Source of the DNA: Tautonia sp040717455
Lineage (GTDB): Bacteria; Planctomycetota; Planctomycetia; Isosphaerales; Isosphaeraceae
DNA length: 64,000 nt
Assembly: GCF_040717455.1 (NCBI RefSeq)
Contig: NZ_JBFEFH010000010.1
Location: forward strand, 62,001 to 126,000
Direction: 5' to 3'
In this document: piece by piece, positions 50,781 to 60,095 of the stretch
Layout: each line of letters begins with the position of its first letter
Position numbering within the stretch: the first letter of the stretch is position 1
The notes under the pieces: generated by a model
What the model was told of the DNA's origin: nothing
What the model saw: the letters and a program-made list of their open reading frames with translations, nothing else
Databases searched by the model: none
Made by a program: the position numbers and the translations under genes

Positions 50781-51389
50781 TCAATCGAGCCGGATGGGGG
50801 TGAGTACGTCCTCACCTGCATCGTAGAGCCCGCACCAGCCATCGGCGACCGCGTGAACGACCACCACGCATCGTCGATCGGCCGGCAGGGCGAGCGGCCC
50901 GAGCCCCTCCCACGGCAACGGCCCTTCGGGGGTCATCGCCCTCCAGCAATGCCGATGCCCCGCGAATGCCCGGCGCTGGGGAAAGGCCGCGAAGTCGGCC
51001 GCCAGCTGTTCCGAGGTCGGCGGCCACACGCCAGGCAGCCAGAGGTCGAGTAACTCCTCCGGATTCCCACGCGGTTCGACGTGCTGCACGAGCACCTCGC
51101 CCTCGACCCACCGGGGAGTCAGGGTCGCCATGTACGCGATGACCTCGGGACCATAGCGGGCTCTCATCTCCTCGTCGGGGTCGACGCAAAGCCCGTAATC
51201 GTGATTGCCCCAGACCCCGGGCACCCTCGCCCCCCGGAGCAAGGCCACGGTTTCCGGGAGCCGATGCCCCATCTCGAAGACATCGCCCAGCATCACCAGC
51301 CGATCGGCCCCGGCCTCCCGGAGCCGATCGAGGGCCTGCCGCAATCGATCCACGTCCTCGTGGATGTCCGCAATCAGCCCCAGCTTCAT
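50781..51389 (-). CDS. Metallophosphoesterase (YfcE/MJ0936-like)
   Basis: 202 residues. Calcineurin-like metal ligands are clear: GLIADIHEDVDRL (Asp-x-His), VMLGDVFEMGH (Gly-Asp), VWGNHDYG (Gly-Asn-His-Asp) and FAGHRHCW (Gly-His-x-His). This small cytoplasmic form hydrolyses phosphodiesters in vitro; the biological substrate is unknown. It sits 40 bp upstream of the leftward helicase gene's stop, so it follows that gene on the same strand and may be co-transcribed. Confidence 0.92.
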   Translation of the reverse strand: MKLGLIADIHEDVDRLRQALDRLREAGADRLVMLGDVFEMGHRLPETVALLRGARVPGVWGNHDYGLCVDPDEEMRARYGPEVIAYMATLTPRWVEGEVLVQHVEPRGNPEELLDLWLPGVWPPTSEQLAADFAAFPQRRAFAGHRHCWRAMTPEGPLPWEGLGPLALPADRRCVVVVHAVADGWCGLYDAGEDVLTPIRLD

Positions 51390-51428
51390 GGCATGTTCCC
51401 ATCCTGATCCGTCCCGGACGCCCCCGCC

Positions 51429-53456
<2,028 letters not shown>

Positions 53457-53764
53457 GAAGATACCTCGATCGGTGCCGACTCCGGCGGCGTCCCGGCCCC
53501 CCACTCGCCCCTGGCATCGCCTCGTGCGACCCGTTTCGAGGGCCGGGCACCGGTCGTCGCACGATCGATTGTAGGGACTCGACGCGCAAAATGGGACAGG
53601 CGCGCCTGGCGATCCCCGGGCTCCCCGCCCGGCCGACCCCCGCCATCCTGCATCGCGGCCCGATCCACCTTACAATGGACCGCCGGTCCCACCAGGCCCG
53701 ACGGCCGATCCCTCCGCCGCGATCGGCCCCCCGCCCTCTCCCCCAACCGGAGATCAATGCCCCC

Positions 53765-54532
53765 ATGACCCGCTGGAACCTGGCCGAACTGAATTACCAG
53801 GACATCAAGGACGGGCCCCCGTTCGAGGTCGCCGTCCTGCCGCTCGGCGCGACCGAGCCGCACAACCTGCACCTGCCCTACGGCACCGACACGTTCCAGG
53901 TCGAGGTCATCGGCCGCCTCGCCTGCCGCCGCGCCGCCGATCAAGGCGCGCGGGTCGCCCTGCTCCCGGCCCTGCCCTACGGGACCGAGACCAACCAGAT
54001 GCACTTCCCGATGGCCATGAACCTCAACCCGTCCACCCTGGCCCGGGTCGTCGGCGACCTGGTCGACTCGCTGGCGACGCACGGCGTGCGCAAGTGCGTC
54101 CTGCTCAACGGCCACGGCGGCAACGATTTGAAGTGGTATTTGCGCGAATCGTTCGGGAAGTCGCCGGTCCACCTGTTCCTCTGCAACTGGTATCAGGTCG
54201 CCGCCGATCGCTACGGCGAGATCTTCGAAGACGCCGGCGATCATGCCGGGGAACTCGAGACCAGCATGGGGCTGGCCCACTTCCCCGACCTCGTCCACCT
54301 GGACCAGGCCGACGACGGCGCGATGGCCGCCACCCGGTTCGAGGCCGTCAACCGCGGCTGGGTCGGCATCACCCGCCCGTGGCACCTGCTGACCACCAAC
54401 ACCGGCGCCGGCAACCCCCATCCCGCCACCGCCGAGAAGGGCAAGGCCGTCACCGAGATCGTCGTCGATCGCCTCGCCGGATTCCTCGCCGAACTCTCGG
54501 CAGCCCCGATCGATGGGCAATTCCCCTACTGA
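53765..54532 (+). CDS. Creatininase-family amidohydrolase
   Basis: About 255 residues from ATG 53765. LPLGATEPHNLHLPYGTDTF carries the metal-binding Glu, His and Asp; LNGHGGNDLKWYLRES and HAGELETSMGLAHFP (second-site Glu) complete the family pattern. Members hydrolyse cyclic amides such as creatinine, or cofactor precursors; MftE is a related peptidase. No mycofactocin or creatine genes are present, so the substrate is open. It diverges from the helicase gene. Confidence 0.9.
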   Translation: MTRWNLAELNYQDIKDGPPFEVAVLPLGATEPHNLHLPYGTDTFQVEVIGRLACRRAADQGARVALLPALPYGTETNQMHFPMAMNLNPSTLARVVGDLVDSLATHGVRKCVLLNGHGGNDLKWYLRESFGKSPVHLFLCNWYQVAADRYGEIFEDAGDHAGELETSMGLAHFPDLVHLDQADDGAMAATRFEAVNRGWVGITRPWHLLTTNTGAGNPHPATAEKGKAVTEIVVDRLAGFLAELSAAPIDGQFPY

Positions 54533-54821
54533 AGCGCCCCGGAACCCCCCCTCCTTTTCCCCGAGCGTCCCGCGGGATCGCGAGGGGCGGCAGAGGGGGG
54601 ATCGCTCGCCCGGCCGGATCCCCTCGCCATTGCCCACAACCAGCCATGCACCGAACCCCTCGCGCGGCCGGGGCGCCGCGATCGCCGTCGCGTGGGCGAC
54701 ATCGCATCATCACAGATGAACACAGCTCGGAGTCCCCTCGAACCTGGATTCTCGGCCCCCGGATCGATTACGCTGAATCCGTGTCTGTGTGGAATCCACG
54801 CCTCGACGAGCCTCGCCCGAC

Positions 54822-55763
54822 ATGCCCCGCCCCCTGCTTGCCCCGATCGCGTCGCGCCTCCTGGCCCTCGCCTGCCTGCCCGCCGCCGTCGGCTGCGGGA
54901 AACCGGCCCCCGAAGCGGCCCCTCGGACCCAGACCACGGCCCCTCGGACGAAAACGTTCGAGTTTGAGGGCGTGGTTCGGGCCGTCGATGCCGACCAGGG
55001 GGTCGTGGGCATCGCGCACGAGGATATCCCCGGTCTGATGCCGCCGATGCTCATGGACTTCCGCCTGGAAGACCGGACGCTCCTGGACGACGTGATCGCC
55101 GACGACGAGGTCCGCGGCCTGCTCGAAGTCGATTACGACGCGCAGGGCGAGATCACCCGGCTCGAACTCGTCGACCTGGTCGTCACCCGCCCCGCCCCCC
55201 CGCGCCCCCCCGGCGGCGAACCGCTCGCCCCCGCGTCGCCGCCCCCCACGCTCGAGCCCGGCCAGGTCGTGCCCGACCTGGTCGTGACGACCCAGCGGGG
55301 AGAGCGCCTCAGCCTCTCCGACCTGGAGGGGAATGTGGTCGTCTTGACGTTTATTTTTACCCGATGCCCTCAGCCCGAGTTCTGCCCGCTGCTCGATCGG
55401 AAGTTCGGCGAGCTGGCGAGGCGGATCGCCCGGTCCCCCGACCGGGCCGATCGGGTGCGGCTGCTCTCCGTCAGCTTCGACCCGGAATACGACACGCCCG
55501 AGGTCCTGGCCGGGCACGCCCGAAGGGTCGGGGCCGAGCCCCCCCTCTGGACCTTCGCCGTGGCCGAGCACGAGGCGCTCCGGGCGGTCGCCGCCCCGCT
55601 GGGCCTGACCTACGCCCCCATGACCGACCAGATCGTGCACAGCCTGAGCACCGCGATCATCGCCCCCGACGGCACCCTCGCCCGCCTCGAACTCGGCAAC
55701 GCCTGGACCCCCGAGGAGCTGTATGGCCACGTCCGTCAGGTGCTCGACGCCGAGCACCCGTGA
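54822..55763 (+). CDS. SCO1/SenC-like lipoprotein with N-terminal copper-binding-type domain
   Basis: About 313 residues from ATG 54822. The N-terminus LALACLPAAVGCG is a lipoprotein signal with a Cys anchor. Residues ~45-115 (FEFEGVVRAVDADQGVVGIA, then PGLMPPMLMDFRL) look like a CusF/YdhR-type small domain with Met-rich sites. The SCO domain follows: VVVLTFIFTRCPQPEFCPLL has the two cysteines in a C-x5-C spacing, and the His ligand is in MTDQIVHSLSTAI. SCO proteins deliver copper to cytochrome oxidase CuA or act in redox control; no oxidase genes are nearby. Confidence 0.87.
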   Translation: MPRPLLAPIASRLLALACLPAAVGCGKPAPEAAPRTQTTAPRTKTFEFEGVVRAVDADQGVVGIAHEDIPGLMPPMLMDFRLEDRTLLDDVIADDEVRGLLEVDYDAQGEITRLELVDLVVTRPAPPRPPGGEPLAPASPPPTLEPGQVVPDLVVTTQRGERLSLSDLEGNVVVLTFIFTRCPQPEFCPLLDRKFGELARRIARSPDRADRVRLLSVSFDPEYDTPEVLAGHARRVGAEPPLWTFAVAEHEALRAVAAPLGLTYAPMTDQIVHSLSTAIIAPDGTLARLELGNAWTPEELYGHVRQVLDAEHP

Positions 55764-56006
55764 GCCTCCCGCCCCTCCCCTCCCCTGCCCGCCAGCCCGG
55801 CCATCCCGCCATCCTTGCGCCCGCGACGGGCCCCGCGGCACGCATGCGCCAATGACCCGCCATGCGCTTATTCTGGCTTGCCCCCACGCCATCGCGGGCG
55901 TCCGGCCGTCGCGACCCTCGTGAACATTTCGGCACGCGACGGGCCCCCTCTGACGCGCAAACGAACAGGATGCGCCGGGGATCGATGATTCCATCTTACA
56001 TAACAT

Positions 56007-56020
56007 ATGAAACGTTTCAT
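56007..56020. promoter_or_regulatory. 14-bp perfect palindrome, possible operator
   Basis: ATGAAACGTTTCAT reads the same on both strands and sits in an AT-richer stretch. Dimeric regulators such as ArsR/SmtB types bind sites of this size, and such a gene lies 400 bp downstream. The link is inference. Confidence 0.35.
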
Positions 56021-56280
56021 CGACGCCGCGGTCACGGGGCCCGCCCCCCGCGAGTATGGCTAAAAATCCTCGCAAACCCGCAATTCTCAAATCGTTTCGG
56101 GTAACGCCTTGCAAAACAAGCACGAGTCGATATACTCCTGCCAACAGCGCGTGGCGATGGCCGCCGAGAACGCGCCGCCCTCACACCTTCGACCCTGACC
56201 CGACACGCCGGCCCCGTCGAGGGCACCACCCTCGGCGACTCCCAGCCTCACCGAGAGGTTGTTCGAAGTGTGATCTGATG

Positions 56281-56308
56281 TTGTTTCTTGACGAACGGGT
56301 GATATAAT
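56281..56308 (+). promoter_or_regulatory. Putative sigma-70 promoter for the ArsR-like gene
   Basis: A perfect TATAAT at 56303-56308, with TTGTTT (56281-56286) 16 bp upstream as a weak -35. The expected transcript would have a leader of roughly 105 nt before ATG 56421. Confidence 0.45.
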
Positions 56309-56420
56309 CGTCAATGTACGTACCTCGTTTGTGAGAATCGCCTCGTTCGTTCACCACCACTCGGCTCTGCATGCGTTTTCCGGCGACGGCAGAGTCCATC
56401 TCCCCTGGAGGATCCTCACC

Positions 56421-56771
56421 ATGGCCGCGACCAAGACGGCGACCCGGCCCGCAACCCGGTCCGCAACGGCTTCGAAGAAGAGCCAGAAGGAAGCCGATCT
56501 GCGGGCGCAGCAGGCCCGCCGCGCATCGGTGCTGCTCAAGCACGTCAGCGACCCGACCCGGCTCCAGGTCATCCTGATCCTGTCCGAAGGGGAGCGCCAC
56601 GTCGGCGCCCTCTGCGAGCAGCTCAGCCAGAGCCAGCCGGCCGTGAGCCACCACCTCGCCCTGCTCCGCCACGGCGGCATCATCGCCCCGCGCCGCCAGG
56701 GCAAGAACAACTTCTACAGCCTCACCGAGACGGGCGAATCCCTCGCCACGGTCGTCAAAGGCCTGATCTGA
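56421..56771 (+). CDS. ArsR/SmtB-type winged-helix regulator
   Basis: About 116 residues from ATG 56421, with GGAGG ten bases upstream. A basic, Ala/Thr-rich N-terminal arm (MAATKTATRPATRSATASKK) precedes the wHTH: LLKHVSDPTRLQVILILSEG, ALCEQLSQSQPAVSHHLALL (recognition helix) and GIIAPRRQGKNNFYSLTETG (wing). The ELCVCDL metal site of classic ArsR is replaced by HVGALCEQL, leaving one cysteine, so metal sensing is unlikely. It has its own long leader; no resistance genes are adjacent, so the targets are unknown. Confidence 0.9.
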   Translation: MAATKTATRPATRSATASKKSQKEADLRAQQARRASVLLKHVSDPTRLQVILILSEGERHVGALCEQLSQSQPAVSHHLALLRHGGIIAPRRQGKNNFYSLTETGESLATVVKGLI

Positions 56772-57095
56772 GCTGACCTAAACCGGCCTGCCCCGGGCGG
56801 ATCCGACCCGCCCGCCCGCGATCCCGGCCCGCCCGGCTCGGAGTGGCTGATCCCCTCCGAGCCGGCCCCCGATCTCCGACTCCCCGCGAGCAGTCGTCCC
56901 CTCTGCCCGCCCTGCCCCATCCCCCCGCCATCTCCCCCCGTCTTCCGGGCGATCGCGCCGCCGAAGCCTCGCCCGCGGCCTTACAATTCGGAAATTCCGC
57001 CGGTTCTCGGCCTATTGCCCAAGACGCAAGCCAGGCCGATGTGAGAGAATGGCGCGGGTTTCCTCCGGTCGTCTGTGGATCCGAGGCGCGACACC
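56772..57095. other. Gene-free spacer between ArsR-like and FHA genes
   Basis: About 320 bp, GC-rich with long runs of C. The likely promoter of the FHA gene lies here but cannot be placed. GAGG at 57083-57086 is a weak ribosome binding site for the GTG start at 57096. Confidence 0.45.
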
Positions 57096-58427
57096 GTGAC
57101 GCAACGAGGTCTTGATCGCTTCTGGGAGGCCATCGGGTCGGCCCCCCCCTTCCGTCTCCTGGTCTGGCATCGGAGCCGGCACGGACCGATCGAGCATTGC
57201 CTGCCCCGCCCCTTCGCGCTCATCGGCCGGACCTCGCCGGCCGACCTGGTCCTCGACCATCCCCAGATCAGCCGCCGACACGCCTTCGTGCAGGTCATCG
57301 GCCGTCGAGCCTACTGCCTCGACCTGGGGAGCCGCTCCGCGCTCGCCTGGAACGGGCGGCCCCGGCGGTCGGGATGGATCGAGCCGGGACAGTTCGTCGA
57401 GATCGGCCCCTTCCGCATCGGCCTGCCCGTCCCCGCGACCGCCAGCCCGCGTCCGGGCCCGACAGACGCCCCCCTTCCCTCCCCCTCGCCCGACCTCCGC
57501 GTCCTGCTCGAGCCGAGCGGGCAGGGAAGCCCCGCGCATCGCCCCGTCGTCATCGACCGCGTCTTCACCCTCATCGGCCGGGCCCCCGAGTGCGACCTCA
57601 GGCTCAGCGACCTGAGCATCTCTCGCTATCATTGCCTGCTGATCCGACTCGGCCGCGAGCTCTGGGTCGTCGACCTGCTCGGCCGAGGCGGGGTGGAGGT
57701 CGACTCCCGCCCCGTCCCCTGGGCGATCCTGGACGACGCCTCCTCGCTCCGCCTCGGCCGCGACCTCTTCACCGTCCGGCTGGTCCCCTCCTCCCCCCGT
57801 TCCCCCGCCGACCGGCTGGGCCTGCCCTACACTCCCCCCAATCCCTCCGATCGCCCCGGCCTCGCCGGGAATCCCGCGGCGGGGCCCGTCGATCTCCCGG
57901 CCCTGATCGAGCGGCCGTCCCTCCCCGCGCCGATGAACTTCTCCCCTCCCGTGGCCCTCGAAGACCCCCAGCAGGCCGAGCTGAGCCGCCTGGCCGAGTC
58001 GATGATCGCCCCCGTGATCGACCAGTTCACCGCGATGCAGCAGCATCTGTTCGATCAATATCATCAGTCGATGATGGAGATGATGGCCGTCTTCGCGCGG
58101 CTCCATCACGAGCAACAGGGGCTGGTCGATCGCGAGTTGCGGAAGATTCGCCGCCTGACGCGAGAGGTCCGCGCCCTGCGCCGAGAGCTGGACCAGCATC
58201 GCGAAACCGCCGCCGCCGCCCCGCAACACACGCCCCCCCAATCCCCCGGCAGCCACGAACCGATCACCCCTGCCCGGCGAGGCGAGCCCTCAGGGACCCC
58301 CGAAGACTACCGAGCGGCCCAGGCCCGGATCATCGCCCGCATGACCGAGCTGCAGCAGGAGCGCCAGGGGCGCTGGCAGCGCCTGCTCGGGCGCCTGGGA
58401 TCGGGCAGCGTGGAGCAGGACCGCTGA
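57096..58427 (+). CDS. Protein with two FHA domains and C-terminal coiled coil
   Basis: About 443 residues, GTG start at 57096. FHA domain 1 (about 25-110): PFALIGRTSPADLVLDHPQI, SRRHAFVQVIG, then LAWNGRPRRSGW. FHA domain 2 (about 150-230): VFTLIGRAPECDLRLSDLSI, SRYHCLLIRLGRELWVVDLL. These domains bind phosphothreonine peptides made by Ser/Thr kinases, which are plentiful in planctomycetes. A helical region around 300-370 (FDQYHQSMMEMMAVFARLHH) and a second near the end (IIARMTELQQERQGRWQRLL) may form coiled coils. No kinase lies nearby. Confidence 0.93.
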   Translation: MTQRGLDRFWEAIGSAPPFRLLVWHRSRHGPIEHCLPRPFALIGRTSPADLVLDHPQISRRHAFVQVIGRRAYCLDLGSRSALAWNGRPRRSGWIEPGQFVEIGPFRIGLPVPATASPRPGPTDAPLPSPSPDLRVLLEPSGQGSPAHRPVVIDRVFTLIGRAPECDLRLSDLSISRYHCLLIRLGRELWVVDLLGRGGVEVDSRPVPWAILDDASSLRLGRDLFTVRLVPSSPRSPADRLGLPYTPPNPSDRPGLAGNPAAGPVDLPALIERPSLPAPMNFSPPVALEDPQQAELSRLAESMIAPVIDQFTAMQQHLFDQYHQSMMEMMAVFARLHHEQQGLVDRELRKIRRLTREVRALRRELDQHRETAAAAPQHTPPQSPGSHEPITPARRGEPSGTPEDYRAAQARIIARMTELQQERQGRWQRLLGRLGSGSVEQDR

Positions 58428-58486
58428 CCCCCCTCCTGGTCGCGGTCCATCCCGACACGGCACACGCCCGTCCCCAGAATCGAATC

Positions 58487-58535
58487 ACGCCCCGCCCCGG
58501 ATCGCGCGGCCATTGCCGGCTCCGGGGCGGGGCGT
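58487..58535. terminator. Hairpin between converging genes, probably bidirectional
   Basis: ACGCCCCGCCCCGGA (58487-58501) and its exact reverse complement TCCGGGGCGGGGCGT (58521-58535) form a 15-bp GC-rich stem with a 19-nt loop. It lies between the ends of the FHA gene and the cytochrome/WD40 gene and fits termination from both sides, although U-tracts are short. Confidence 0.8.
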
Positions 58536-58575
58536 CTTGAAACTGCTCAGGGCCGCGCGGGCGGGATCGTGGCGC

Positions 58576-60093
58576 TCAGTCGGCGTCGGCCTGCGCGGCG
58601 ACGGCCTCACCCTGGTGGCCGGGGACGGCGACGATCGTGGTCCGAAGGGTCCCATCCTCGGTATTCCAGACCTTCACGTCTCCATCCCAGCTCCCCGAGG
58701 CCAGCGACGAGCCATCGGGCGAAACCGCCAGGCGATAGACCCAGTCATCGTGCCCTTGCAAGGTCTGCAAGACCGCGCCGTCGGCCGGGTTGTACACGCG
58801 GACGGTCGCATCGGAGCCTGCCGCGGCCAGCTTCTGCCCGTCGGCATACAGGACCAGGTCGAAGACCGGGCCGCCGAACCCGCCGAAGTCGCGGACCTGC
58901 TTGGCGTCCTCGTCCGGGTTCCAGAGGCGGACCCGCTTGTCGCCTCCGCCGCTCATCACCATCGTGCCGTCGGCCGCGAAGGCGACGGTATAGACCGGCT
59001 CGCCGTGGCCGGGGAAGGTGACGAGCGACTCGTACGCCTCGGCGTCGAACAGCTTGCTCGTCTTGTCCCGGCTGGCGGTGGCCAGGCGCTTGCCGTCGGG
59101 GCTGAAGGCGATGTCGAGCACCCAGTCGGCGTGATCCTCGACCTCGGCCAGGCGCTCGCCCGACGCGACGTCGAAGACCCGGATCGCCCGGTCGGCCCCG
59201 CCGAAGGCCACCCGAGCCCCGTCGGGGCTGAAGTCGACGCAGAAGACCGCGTCGTCCGACTCGACCAGGAGCCTCGGATCGCTCAGCGTGCCGTCCTCGC
59301 CGACGGCCCAGAGCGTCGCCTCGCCCGACTGCCCGGGGCTCCCCGAGGCGGCGGCCAGGTGCTTCCCGTCGGGGCTGAAGGCCACGTCGTACACCCGCTC
59401 GGCCACCCCCCGGCTCCGGTTGGCCAGCGAGGCATCGGCAAGGGCATAGGTGTTCAGTTCGTGATAGCCGGAGGTCATCACGGCATCACCCGCCGGGGTG
59501 AACGTCAGGGCCGTGATCGGCATCGGGTACGGGTAGGCGTCGGGGATGACGACTTCCCGGGCCTTGCTGACCAGGGCGACCCAGTCGGCCTCCGGATCCT
59601 CGCCGTCGTACTCGGCCCCCTCGGCGACCCATCGCTCGATGATCATCCGCTTTTCTTCGGCGATCGGCTCCCCGTCCCAGGGCATCAGGGGGACGCCGTC
59701 GGGGCGGATCAGCTCGACGAAGTAACTCAGGTCCGGGTCGCCCGGTTCCAGCATGATCCCCTCGCCCATCGCCCCGCCCTTGGCCAGGGAGGCGAAGGTC
59801 GTCAGGTCGTACCGGCTCTCGGCCTTCTTCGGGTTGTGGCAGCCGACGCAGCTTTCGACCAGGATCGGGGCCACGTCCTTCAGGAAGCTGACGCGAGGCG
59901 TCTCGGCGGCCTCGCCCTCGGCCGGAACTGGCGCCTCCGGTTGTACGGGCTCGTCCTGGGCTCGGGCCGAGGGAGGCGCGACCATCGCCGAGGCGAGGGC
60001 CATCGCGCCGATCAGGTGCAGTCGGATCAACAAGGCGTCGTCCTCCGGGCGATTGGTCCAACGATTCGCATGGAAACGGCTCAAAATGTTCAT
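58576..60093 (-). CDS. Planctomycete cytochrome c-domain protein with WD40 repeats
   Basis: About 505 residues from ATG 60093 (AGAGGGG eight bases before). After a signal segment (LIGAMALASAMVAPPSARA) comes a PSCyt-type cytochrome c domain: VESCVGCHNP (CxxCH, Cys82, Cys85, His86) and, near 130, PLMPWDGEPIAEEKRMIIER. Then about seven WD40 blades, with repeats such as VYDVAFSPDGKHLAAASGS, VLDIAFSPDGKRLATASRDK and VYRLAVSPDGSSLASGSWDG. Such fusions are common in Planctomycetes and are probably exported, but their partners are unknown. It is separated by only two bases from the upstream PPC gene, so the pair is an operon. Confidence 0.93.
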   Translation of the reverse strand: MNILSRFHANRWTNRPEDDALLIRLHLIGAMALASAMVAPPSARAQDEPVQPEAPVPAEGEAAETPRVSFLKDVAPILVESCVGCHNPKKAESRYDLTTFASLAKGGAMGEGIMLEPGDPDLSYFVELIRPDGVPLMPWDGEPIAEEKRMIIERWVAEGAEYDGEDPEADWVALVSKAREVVIPDAYPYPMPITALTFTPAGDAVMTSGYHELNTYALADASLANRSRGVAERVYDVAFSPDGKHLAAASGSPGQSGEATLWAVGEDGTLSDPRLLVESDDAVFCVDFSPDGARVAFGGADRAIRVFDVASGERLAEVEDHADWVLDIAFSPDGKRLATASRDKTSKLFDAEAYESLVTFPGHGEPVYTVAFAADGTMVMSGGGDKRVRLWNPDEDAKQVRDFGGFGGPVFDLVLYADGQKLAAAGSDATVRVYNPADGAVLQTLQGHDDWVYRLAVSPDGSSLASGSWDGDVKVWNTEDGTLRTTIVAVPGHQGEAVAAQADAD

Positions 60094-60095
60094 GC

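Larger units (their letters stand above)
55764..56420. other. Gene-free spacer before the ArsR-like gene
   Basis: About 650 bp. It includes a less GC-rich zone around 55985-56110 and 56270-56310. Sites seen: the perfect palindrome ATGAAACGTTTCAT at 56007-56020 and a promoter candidate at 56281-56308. No protein or RNA gene is recognised. Confidence 0.55.

Noticed and set aside
54709..54727. CATCACAGATGAACACAG, similar to a common 'TGTGTTCATCTGTG' dispersed motif
   Set aside because: A single short copy with no second arm or neighbouring element; recalled similarity only.
56288..56308. TTGACG paired with TATAAT as a promoter
   Set aside because: Only 9 bp separate the two boxes; TTGTTT at 16 bp was preferred despite weaker identity.
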